From positions 124,001 through 188,000 of the forward strand of contig JACEFZ010028121.1 in assembly GCA_014155875.1 (NCBI GenBank): a stretch of 64,000 nucleotides of DNA, read 5' to 3'. Every line of letters begins with the position of its first letter. The first letter of the stretch is position 1. The translations under genes and the position numbers were made by a program. Under the pieces are notes generated by a model. That model was not told the DNA's origin, searched no databases, and saw only the letters and a list, made by a program, of their open reading frames with translations. Of this stretch, positions 55,230-64,000 are shown piece after piece. This DNA comes from Cepaea nemoralis. Its lineage: Eukaryota > Mollusca > Gastropoda > Stylommatophora > Helicidae.

Positions 55230-57449
55230 GTGTTGCGTCATCAACTTTGACTCATTGGTTGTGACGCAAGAGGTTTCTAAAAAATTAGTGTATCTAATTT
55301 TTGTCAAAGACTGCTGATAACCTGGCTTTGGGTAACTCAATAGACTTCTACTGACTATTGTCACAATGTAGTATCACTTTACTTGGCTACTGGCAATCGC
55401 CACAAACTTGTCTGGTTGGCGTGAGCCCTCTTCTCAATCGCAATATTATATTAATTAGAGGTATGTCTGAACCGGACCGTTGTCTTATAAGACCTGCCCT
55501 CAAATAGTAAATTAACTCACTACCCATACAAAGTTGACTTTCTTAGGGTCAACACATGAATTGCTTCATGTCCCCCATATAATATTAAACAACCATTCCA
55601 CAAGCTGTGTGCGACAGGCTTTACCTATTTCGCTTCCGCGTGTAAAGTTATCTTTTACTGTTAAGTTAGTGTTTCGTCGTCTATAATGTCCCCTGACCCG
55701 GAGTTATCTCCCTTTGATCTACAAAAAATGTTGCAATTTATATGTTTGTTTTCCTGGATGTTTGCGTGTTTGGATCTAACTAATAGTATAATCTAACTTC
55801 TAACATGTGTATCTAACTATCATGTGTATGTAAGTTAGTTTTTCAAGTGCCATAAATCGGTTAAATGTGGCCACAAACAAGTGTATAACACTAATTCGTG
55901 ACTACGTTTCCGTCTTATGAGACTTAAAATACTTTCTCTAAGATCTACACTAAACTACACACAACACATTCAAGACAGCACATTTTCAACATCGAAAGCG
56001 AACAGTTGACGCAGACAAAAAATAAAAAGTCGCGTTGAGCGGCAGAAAAAATCCGCTGACTGATCTCACTCTCTCTTGTATAATTTACATTTGCTCTCAC
56101 TTTCACACTTCTGTCACACATCTTTTACCCTCACAATTATTTAAAAACCTTGGAGTGACACTGTACAAGATTGGCTCAGTTTGAGAAAGTTGAGCTTAAT
56201 GACTGTGCGTAAATTGCTGCACGAGTCATGTATTTACAACATATTTACATGTAATAAAAAGGGTTGCTGGTTTATACCATGGTATTATTAACCACTATCT
56301 TCTACTGAAATAATACTCTAATTACTGAAATACTAATACTAGTTCTATAAATATGTATTTAATGTGTTACCTACTTTAATCTAATTTAAGGGAAGTAATC
56401 TAACTATTTAAAATGAACTTGATGTGAGATGAGTTATGTCCCTTTTTGAAATGGGTAATGTGAAATGTAATGAATTATGTACCTTTCTGAAATGGGTAAT
56501 GTGAAATGTAATAAATTATGTACCTTTCTAACATGGGTAATGTGAAATATAACAAAATTATGACTAATGTTTTTAAATGAAAACAATATATGATTGATAT
56601 TCTTACTTTAAATGGTGTAAATGATGTATGTTTATTTGTATAATCCTTTTTATCCTATTACGGTGTAAACTAATCACAATACTAAATGAATAAGTTTGTT
56701 AAATGGACTGGTTCATTAAGATGGAATGAACTTAAATGAAATGAAACAAAATGAAATGTAATAAACTAAATGGTACTATTACTATTTAAACTTTTTATCC
56801 TAGTTTATAATTAGCTGTTGTTACGTTTAAATTACTATCCTAATCTACTTTTAAACTACGTAAGTGGGTAAATTAATGATCTATCTAAACTATTAAAAAA
56901 ATGAAAACTATTATATTTCCTAAATCTAAATGTATCTTAGAGTGATCTAATCTACCTATAATTTATAACTATATTAAAACGTTATAATACATATCACAAT
57001 AAGTATATATATACATGGTATTTAAATACCCCAGGTTAGTCGTTGCCCTAATGTTGAGAAATTACTTTCATTGGCATACTATATATTCACACTTGTCCTG
57101 GGTATATTAAATACATTACACAGTCATACTTGTGTCCTATGGGTATTGCACCTGTAGAGTTCGCTGGTGTCGTAGACAAGTATTTTCGTGTCTGTTATTT
57201 ATGTACTGTTCTGACACTGTTTTTCCCTGCTTAACCCCGATGACTCACCGGAACACATATGGGGCTTAGTATGTAACGAGCTGTCTCAGTTCATACGGTG
57301 ATCTATTTGTTCTCGGAGCACAGTTCTTATATTGATGTCTACGGACACATGGTAGTTCACTGTTCTTAGTACATAGTTCAGAACATAATGTCTATGTAAT
57401 TGTAAAATATTTCACATAGAATATTCTAATGTACTAATTTAACCTATAT
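55230..57449 (-). other. 2.2-kb non-coding part of the LTR element
   Basis: A+T-rich, no frame over about 60 codons. Contains GGAGTTATCTCCCTTTGAT (55708-55726) and a three-unit minisatellite of about 50 bp (56430-56562: GAAATGGGTAATGTGAAAT). No envelope-like frame. Confidence 0.6.
56430..56562 (+). repeat. Three tandem units of about 50 bp inside the LTR element
   Basis: The phrase ATGGGTAATGTGAAATGTAA with TTATGTACCTTTCT recurs three times. Confidence 0.75.
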
Positions 57450-59645
57450 TACTCTACACTCTCATGTGGAATCTCCGGTATTTCTACCTCAGATGGTCGA
57501 CTAAGGGTATCAGCCAGAATGTTGTCCTTACCCTTAATATGCTCTATACTAAAAGTATAATTGTGTAGAATTAACGACCACCTGTATATATGTCATTCCG
57601 ATGCACACCACTTTGTATGACCGTGATTGGGGAGTTGTCAGTCTGGACAACGAAGTGAACACCCGCTAGAAATCGATGCAGCTTCCTCACCGCATAGATG
57701 ACGCTTAGGGCTTCCAACTCTGATATGGAATATCTGGACTCAGCAGGTGTGATCTTACGGCTCACGTAGCAAATCGGATATAAGATGCCATCATAAAACT
57801 GGCCTAGTACTGCAGCGATGGAGATTCTGCTGGCATCTGTCCTAAGATAATAAACGAGCCTAGGATTAGGCAAGCGGAGGATTGGTACATTACTAAACAG
57901 GATTTTCAATTTTGACAATGCAGAAATTAATAATGCATCTTTGACATCTAATTTTACAGATGCTTTTAAAACATTTGAAAATACACTTGTAATTTCAGCT
58001 AAATTTGGTATGAATTTGCTATAGTAATTTACTAACCCCAAAAGGCTTCTGACCTGCTTCTTTGTTGTAGGCATGGTCAGGTTCATAATTTTGGTAATAA
58101 TTCTATTGTCAGTCTTTAGTTGACCTTGTGAAATGACACGACCCAAAAAATCAATTTCTTTTAGGCCCAATTCAACTTTGCTTGGTTTGACAGTGAGACC
58201 GAAGAGTCGCAACCTGTCGAAGACATGTCTTAGTTTCAGTAAGTGTGTTGTCCAGTCATTTGTATGGACACATATATCATCTATATACGTCACTGTATTC
58301 GTCACTCCATGAAGTAGATCTCTAGTTAAGCGTACGAAAGTGGCAGGAGCGTTTCGAAGTCCGAAAGGAAGAAAACGCCACTCGTAAAGTCCTACAGGTG
58401 TTGAAAAAGCAGTAAGATGAATGGATTGAGTCTGCATAGGGACCTGCCAATATCCCTTAGTAAGATCTAATTTAGAAAAGATTTTGGAGGTGGACATGTC
58501 AAGAATAAGATCTTCGCAGGAAGGAATTGGTTCTGCGTCGATCTTAGTGACGTTGTTGAGTTTTCTATAGTCCACACACAGACGAATTGTGGAGTCTTTT
58601 TTCTTAACTAGGACGATTGGAAAGGAGTACTCAGATGTAGATTTCTGGATGATCCCACTAGCTTCTAAATTAAGAATTTCCTTATTTAGACTTTTCTCTA
58701 TAGCTGAGTGGGATAGAGTACGGCCTGCATTTGATAGGCTTAGAGTCCGAAAGAAGAATGGAGTGCTCGATTCCTGTCCGTTCCTACCTGGAATGTCAGA
58801 AAATATGTCTTTATACTCCGTCACTAATTCTATTAATTGTCGTCGTTGAACGTCTGTTATTCCCTGTTCTATCCGTATGCTATCTAATGTCGCAGTCTTG
58901 TCTACAATAGGAACAGGTAGTTCCATTCCGTCGTCGTCTACCTGATTCAGTACGGTGGTGGTGCTAAGTGCGTATTCTGTAGGCTCACTAGGTGTATGGA
59001 TATCGTCGGATTTGCCAGTCTCGCTAACTAGTGTAGTTGCGTTGTGTATGTCTGTCGTCTGATCACTAGGTGTGGGTGCATTATGTTCGTCAGTCTCTAC
59101 TTCTGTCTCTTGTTGTGAAAAGTAGGGTTTCAACATGTTGACATGAAATATCTTTAAGTGTCCGTTTATCGATATTTCATAGTCAACATCTGAAAGTTGT
59201 TGTATCACCTTGAAAGGCCCTTGCCATGAAGTTAACATTTTATTATGCTTGTCTGGTAGTAGCACTATTACGTATTGACCCGTTTCAAGTATTAAGGGTC
59301 TAGCACTTTTGTTAGGACTGTGATGTTTGAGGATATCTGCACTGTTCACTGGAGTGAAACCATTCTTCTCCTCCCAGACAGATATTTCTTCATCTGTACA
59401 GTGCCTTAGCTGGGGTAGACACCCAAGAATTAAATCAGTACAAGGGTTGTCAAGTATTGCACAAGTAAAGGTACCAGAAAGGAACGGGGTGTTTATACGG
59501 GCTCTTGCCAGAGGATAGGTTTCTATATTACCAGAAAAAGCCCGGCATCTTACAGAGTCACCAGTATAATCCTTTGGATTAACAAGTTCCTTTTTCACAC
59601 CAATAATAGAGCTCCCACTGTCAATGACATGCCCCCAGACAAAAA
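57450..59645 (-). pseudogene. Gypsy pol: protease, integrase-type GPF module, RT and RNase H; one frameshift
   Basis: Protease: GHVIDSGSSIIGVKKEL (catalytic D-S-G at 59608-59622) and CTDLILGCLPQL. Next, LLPDKHNKMLTSWQGPFKVI and KIFHVNMLKPYF, which is the GPY/F module normally found at the end of integrase. RT: SGIIQKSTSEYSFPIVLVKK, RLCVDYRKLNNVT, SKLDLTKGYWQVPM, LPFGLRNAPATF, TYIDDI (intact, 58264-58290). RNase H: YYLRTDASRIS, SELEALSVIYA, VVQTDNSP. After a frameshift near 57590 it finishes HIKGKDNILADTLSRPSEVE and a stop at about 57455. The HHCC and D-D-E integrase core is missing between protease and GPF. A module upstream of RT matches the integrase-before-RT order described for Gmr1-like elements. 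Confidence 0.85.
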
Positions 59646-60376
59646 GGATATAGTTTAATTAATAATAAATGTCAATGACCTGTCTTCGTTCTAACGTCTT
59701 ATGCCTTTCGTTCCTAATCTAGTTTAATCTATGGAAGTGTTGTGCAGACCAAGTCTAATTTGCATAGTCAAAAGTAGTGCCATCGCGACGGTAAGCAAAT
59801 AGATAAAGTACGAAAAAAATTCAATAAATGCTTTGAAATAAATATAAATGTGATAATAATGTTTAAATAAATAAATATATTCATTCACTACCTTAAATAA
59901 ACAAATAATAGTTAATATAAAGCACAGATTCAGGCGGGCAGCAGCTTGGCGATTTGTAAACAATCAGATGCTGAATGCAACTGGCGTAGAACAACTGCTT
60001 GTCAATCGCACTACGTCAGAGGCGCAGCGCTATTTTTAGCTTGCAAAAATCGATATTGTTGCTGGCATGTGTATCGCTCCGCCATGAATCATATTTGATA
60101 ATTATTCATAAACAAATAAGTAAATACATAAATAAATGAAAGAAAATCATAATATCAATACTTACAACTTCGAAGAACACATGATTTAAGTATATAATAT
60201 TTCAATAAGCACAAATAAACATTATTTTGTCACGATAGGCACATCTTAGCTCGCAACTTGTTCTAGTCTGCACACGTCATCAGTCACTGACACAAATTAA
60301 ACCTTGTAATTCACTATTAGTAACCTTAGTCTAGAGCCGTGGGTAAGTGTAATAGCTTGAACATTTGTCCAAGCCA
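59646..60376 (-). other. 5' interior of the LTR element; no gag recognised
   Basis: A+T-rich. One 79-codon minus frame (59963-59724) is Phe/Tyr/Ile-rich and not gag-like, and no CCHC knuckle is visible. Confidence 0.55.
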
Positions 60377-60390
60377 CACTTCTGACACCA
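60377..60390 (-). promoter_or_regulatory. Primer-binding site, TGGTGTCAGAAGTG (tRNA-Leu type)
   Basis: Complementary to the usual 3' end of animal tRNA-Leu (CACTTCTGACA plus CCA). It sits 14 bases inside the 5' LTR boundary, a longer gap than the 0-5 bases common in Gypsy elements. Confidence 0.75.
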
Positions 60391-60404
60391 CATTAATCCT
60401 AGCC

Positions 60405-61023
60405 TGTCAACAACCGATGTGTCAGGCATCACAGGATTACTTCTCTCGCACCACACAAGAAACTTGCAAGTCGTGTGAGAGGAAATGGATGATACATTTT
60501 ATTGCCGTTGGCTCTTTACATTTACAAAACAGTCGCTATCAAATCACACACAAAGCCACAGAATTGCCTATCACTAGTTTCCTAACCCTATTGCTAATCT
60601 CTATCTACTTGGCTACAGAAACCCCTATCGATACTAAACGATGCGCTCGCTAAGAAGTCAGTCCCCAGTCTGCTTCTCCTACTCCGCGTGGCTACACAGC
60701 ACGCGGAAGGACCTTGTGCGTCCTTCGGCTTTTTGCGTGCTGTCACACTCAGCACGCGTATAGCAGCCGTTTCCTGTTGAGTGGCAATCCACTTCTCCGT
60801 GGCTATCACGTAGGCGTGATTCTGCCGTGACCAGAGTACTAACTATCTGTTCGATGCCTCCGTGTCTCATGAGAGAACTAGTTAATAGTCCCCCTTCCTA
60901 TCACCTACCCTGCCCTTATATCGGGGCACTGTGTTACCTCTAATCTACTTGAGGTTGACCACTCTTCCCGGTGGTCTTCTATCTTGCGGCAGATCTCAGA
61001 CCTCTGTACTCCAGTCTTTGACA
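60405..61023 (-). repeat. 5' LTR (619 bp)
   Basis: Differs from 54595-55213 at three positions (one C/T in GCCGT(C/T)TCCTG and two near CTTG(A/C)GGCAGA(C/T)CTC). Confidence 0.95.
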
Positions 61024-61131
61024 AGCCCTTTCTGTGCACCCTCTGTTACTACAATGTCCAACAATTGTTGTAGGTCTGTTGCATTATCCGCCACGAATAC
61101 TGTGTCATCTGCATAGCGTATATTGTTTATA
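61024..61131 (-). mobile_element. LINE family B, upstream half of the copy split by the LTR element
   Basis: Minus strand: INNIRYADDTVFVADNATDL and QQLLDIVVTEGAQKGL, with intact YADD, continuing exactly into the half at 54594. It is cut on the other side by a TTC/GAA array. Confidence 0.85.
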
Positions 61132-61251
61132 TCTTCTTCTTCTTCTTCTTCTTCTTCTTCTTCTTCTTCTTCTTCTTCTTCTTCTTCTTCTTCTTCTTCT
61201 TCTTCTTCTTCTTCTTCTTCTTCTTCTTCTTCTTCTTCTTCTTCTTCTTCT
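61132..61251 (+). repeat. (TTC)40 microsatellite
   Basis: Perfect TTC run, giving spurious poly-Leu and poly-Glu frames. On the minus strand it is the (GAA)n tail of the next repeat. Confidence 0.95.
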
Positions 61252-61390
61252 GCTTCTGCTTTCATCCGGAGTTTTTTTCGGACGTGATTGCGATTTGCCT
61301 GTTTACAGCAGAGCTGAGTTCTTGCGCCGTTAGGCCGCCACATCCGACTTCTGCGGGCATTTGTTGACCGGGATAACCTTCCCGGGGGTT
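61252..61390 (-). repeat. (GAA)-tailed interspersed repeat, copy 2
   Basis: Same words as 47843-48000 (TTTCATCCGGAGTTTTTTTC; TGCCTGTTTACAGCAGAGCT; GGCATTTGTTGACCGGGATA). Confidence 0.75.
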
Positions 61391-61866
61391 TCGTAAGACT
61401 TGTGACTCTCGCTGTTGTGGTGTTATTCCCCCATCCTAGCTGGCCCATTTAGAACAGCCAAAGACATAACGGTCAACCCTCAACGGAAGACAGGGGCAGA
61501 CCATGGGCATTCCCCGCCATCCAAGGAGGCTTCCATAATTGCTGAGCCGACAGATAGCGCTTTGGTACTGGGCTCACCCAAGGAATCGTTACGTCCTGCA
61601 CATGGCTGCTTAGCCTCACTTCCGTAAGACTTTCGTAAGACGTGTGACTCTCGCTGTTGTGGTGTTATTCCCCCATCCTAGCTGGCCCATTTAGAACAGC
61701 CAAAGACATAACGGTCAACCCTCAACGGAAGACAGGGGCAGACCATGGGCATTCCCCGCCATCCAAGGAGGCTTCCATAATTGCTGAGCCGACAGATAGC
61801 GCTTTGGTACTGGGCTCACCCAAGGAATCGTTACGTCCTGCACATGGCTGCTTAGCCTCACTTCCG
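61391..61866 (+). repeat. Tandem duplication of 242 bp
   Basis: TCGTAAGAC(T/G)TGTGACTCTC through TTAGCCTCACTTCCGTA occurs at 61391 and again at 61633, almost without change. It may be an internal duplication of the repeat whose tail is the TTC array. Confidence 0.9.
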
Positions 61867-61925
61867 TATATTGGGCCTTCCGTTCACCACAGGCTGTTCC
61901 TCCGGAAAAGAGAAGAATGCAGATA

Positions 61926-62230
61926 ACATCCACACAGTGAGATTTCGATTCGGACTTTCCACGTAATGGATTTGCTATCCAAGCAATATTCCATTTCGTG
62001 CCACTAGGACACTTTTTCCACCTTTGATGACGCCCACATAGTGAGCTTTCGATTCGGACTTTCCACGTAATAGATTTGCTATCCAAGCAATATTCCATTA
62101 CGTGCCATTGGGACGTTTTTTCTATCTTTGATGACGCACACACAATGAGCTTTCGATTTGGTCTTTCGACATAATGGATTTGCTAGCCAAGCAATATTCC
62201 ATTTCATGCCTCTGGGCCGCTTTTGTTACC
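61926..62230 (+). repeat. Three tandem units of about 104 bp
   Basis: Each has (A/T)TTTCGATT(C/T)GG(A/T)CTTTC, GGATTTGCTA(T/G)CCAAGCA, AATATTCCATT and a TTTGATGACGC(C/A)CACA junction (anchors about 61942, 62046, 62151). They have diverged more than the 242-bp duplication. Confidence 0.85.
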
Positions 62231-62279
62231 GACATACCTGTGGTATGAAGTGTGGCAGTCTAAGTACTTCTTCATGCAC

Positions 62280-64000
62280 CTTTAGATGTCAACCTGAATG
62301 TACTTAAAGTAAGCTGCGGTCAACTTGAGTTTGTTGATATCTCCATAGAGCTTGTCCTCAAATGAAGCAGGTGTGGGCCAAAATATCTTTCTCTGTTCTG
62401 CATATATTGAGCACTCCTGCAGCAAATGTTTAGCTGTCATTTTACCAGTTCCACAATTGCATTCATAGGTATCTCCTATCTTTAATTTATTGAACAAGTG
62501 GTATTTCAGCCTGTTATGTCCTGTGCGGAGTCTGAAGATTGCTACTTGTTCTCTTCGGTCGAGTTTGTAATATGCATCATCTTTCTGGTGGTCTGGATGC
62601 TCCGATTCTCATTTGGTTTTATAAGTGCTTTTTATAAACCTCTTTGCCTCATTATAGGTAATGTCTATGTCAGGCTGAGGTAGTCGTCCACCCTCTTTTG
62701 CCAGCCTGTCAGCCTCTTCATTTCCAGGTATGATGCAATGTGATGGCATCCACTGTATTACAACTTTTTTGGATTTCTGACTTAGTCCATAGAGTGCTGC
62801 TCTTAGGTCTGCTAGTTCTGTGCTGTTTTTGCTCTTCAGTATTGAAACAGGTGACTTTGTATCTGTGAAGATAGCTATTTGCTTCTCTATTGATTTTCCT
62901 CCATCAAGAGCATTTCTGCTGCAGTTTTCAAAGCTTTTACCTCTGCTGTGAAGTTACTTGAAAATTCTCCAGTTGCCACTGACTGTGTATTTTTTTCTTC
63001 ACTCCATTTGTTTTTTAAATTTACGAGAATTCTTCCTCCTCCATTTTTTGTTGAATTTTGGCTGATCCGTCTGTATATGCATGGGTCCAATTGCTACTTG
63101 GGTAATGTTCTCTTATGTAGTTTAGAGCGATTTTTCTTCTTTCTATTTCATTCTGAGTGTTCGTTTTCTCAATACCAGGAATGTTTTCTATCATCTCAGG
63201 CAGTTGCTGCTGTCTCCAAGCTGGGAACTTGTGTGCATTGTAAACGGGTTTGACTGTTGATAAGTTAAGTATGGGATCTGCCCTAATCTTTCGCTTTGCA
63301 GCTTCTACAAAGTTGCTACGCTTCAGTCTTCCCTTTCCAAATCCATTAAACCTGTTATACATAGCGTGGTCTGTCAATCTTCTAAATTTTTCCTTGATTT
63401 TGGACAACTTATTTCGTTAAAGTTTGAATTAGATGCTGTTGCCCAAGCTGCAATGCCATATTCCAGTACTGGCTTCACCCGTCCAGTATATAACTTCTTG
63501 AGAACTTTCTCATCTGCTCCCTACGTTGAACCAGTAAGCTTTTTCATGATTGCCATTCTTGAATTGCTCTTGTTCGATTTTTCTCAACCTGTGTCTTCCA
63601 TGTCAGGCGACGATCAAAGGTAACTCCTAGATAGTTTGGATTTTCATCACGGCGCAATATTTTCCCATTCAATACCAGTTTAGGTTGCTGAGTTTTATTT
63701 GAGAGGGAGAACACTGTGCATGTTGTTTTCTCCTCACTTATCTTCACTAGCCATGATTGTGACCAGTCCTCTAGCGCTAATAAGACTTGCTGTATTCTGC
63801 TGTTAGCTGTACTAATATATTCTTCAGATTCTTGGTGTGGTGTTAAGAGTTGGTTTTCTTCCAGATGCCATATTAGCCTGCCATTGATAATTAATGAGTT
63901 CCATTAATTTTCCTACATAGCTAAGAAGAATGATAGGTCGATAGCCATTTGGTTCTTCCAGGTCTTTTCCTTTCTTTGGGACTGGTATTAGTATAGCTTC
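62280..64000 (-). mobile_element. Decayed RNase H LINE (another family), runs off the right edge
   Basis: Minus strand from the edge: LIPVPKKGKDLEEPNGYRPI with ILLSYVGKLME (RT motif 2), then a jump from LLTPHQ-like to LEDWSQSWLVKISEEKTTC, which skips the YxDD palm box. After that come YLGVTFDRRLTWKTQ, MYNRFNGFGKGRLKR and an RNase H domain (HAYTDGSA at about 63085, EFSSNFTAEVKALKTAAEML, FTDTKSPVSIL, QWMPSHCIIPGNEEADRLAK at about 62740). The Cys-rich end is RLRTGHNRL, YECNCGTGKMTAKHLLQECS, IFWP and a stop at 62282. Shifts throughout and the RT deletion mark it as dead. Confidence 0.8.

Larger units (their letters stand above)
54595..61023 (-). mobile_element. Young Ty3/Gypsy LTR retrotransposon, non-autonomous, Gmr1-like domain order
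   Basis: Two 619-bp LTRs bound a 5.2-kb interior. Read on the minus strand: 5' LTR (61023-60405), PBS (60390-60377), about 0.7 kb with no gag recognised, pol (about 59645-57450), 2.2 kb of A+T-rich non-coding DNA, PPT (55229-55218) and 3' LTR (55213-54595). The LTRs differ at three sites. The element entered a family B LINE in the middle of the word VTEGAQKGL-SLNIKK with a 5-bp duplication. Absence of gag and integrase core implies it moves, or moved, with proteins from a relative. Confidence 0.9.

Noticed and set aside
61034..61448. Poly-Leu and poly-Glu proteins
   Set aside because: Translation of the (TTC)40 microsatellite in two directions.

Overview
The window is eukaryotic (metazoan) genomic DNA. 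It is A+T-rich and intron-containing, with dense nested transposable elements, long TA, GT, GAA and TTAG microsatellites and several satellite arrays. There is no prokaryotic gene layout. The mix of elements points to a marine invertebrate, most likely a mollusc and perhaps a gastropod: RTE-like and RNase H-bearing LINEs with short-repeat tails, a tRNA-headed SINE, a Sailor-like transposase with very wide DDE spacing, and two copies of an AAAGGG(C/A)GATAACTC-type motif near 28901 and 55709. This host assignment is inference only.

One host gene is supported, on the + strand. It encodes a very large C2H2 zinc-finger protein of roughly 3,100 aa. A giant coding exon runs from about 10001 to 18854 and contains an 11-unit, 66-bp in-frame tandem repeat. 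It ends at a splice donor in the middle of a zinc finger. A 103-bp exon at 41483-41585 completes that finger. A last exon at 43315-43820 adds three more fingers and the stop codon. The large exon reads through four single-base frameshifts, and the last junction is out of phase by one base. The 22.6-kb intron between the first two of these exons is packed with transposons.

Left flank (1-9967): RT relic of one LINE family; a near full-length but decayed LINE on the minus strand (591-4390) carrying a SINE and a second short-repeat insertion; an LTR-retrotransposon integrase relic; a 1.2-kb GT-rich array; a 5'-truncated LINE; and a gag-like relic broken by a SINE.

Giant intron (18855-41482): a Sailor-like DNA transposon broken by a 613-bp insertion; RNase H LINEs, one with an undamaged 412-aa frame; a tRNA-headed SINE; a hAT transposase relic; a Polinton/adintovirus-like DNA polymerase B relic; about 3 kb of satellite arrays with an 80-bp inverted repeat; a head-to-head LINE inversion; and the most complete LINE of the window (about 34900-38400). 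The next intron holds a LINE split by a Helitron-like insertion beside a TA array.

Right flank (43821-64000): an exact SINE insertion; a 28S rRNA 3'-segment pseudogene that starts at the R2 target site; a hAT-type MITE; and a layered nest at 53690-61131. In that nest a young Ty3/Gypsy LTR element (54595-61023, LTRs differing at 3 of 619 positions, 5-bp target duplication) sits inside a LINE, which itself sits at the LTR start of an older Gypsy relic. The young element has an unusual pol order (protease, GPF module, RT, RNase H) and lacks recognisable gag and integrase core. Tandem duplications and a decayed RNase H LINE close the window.
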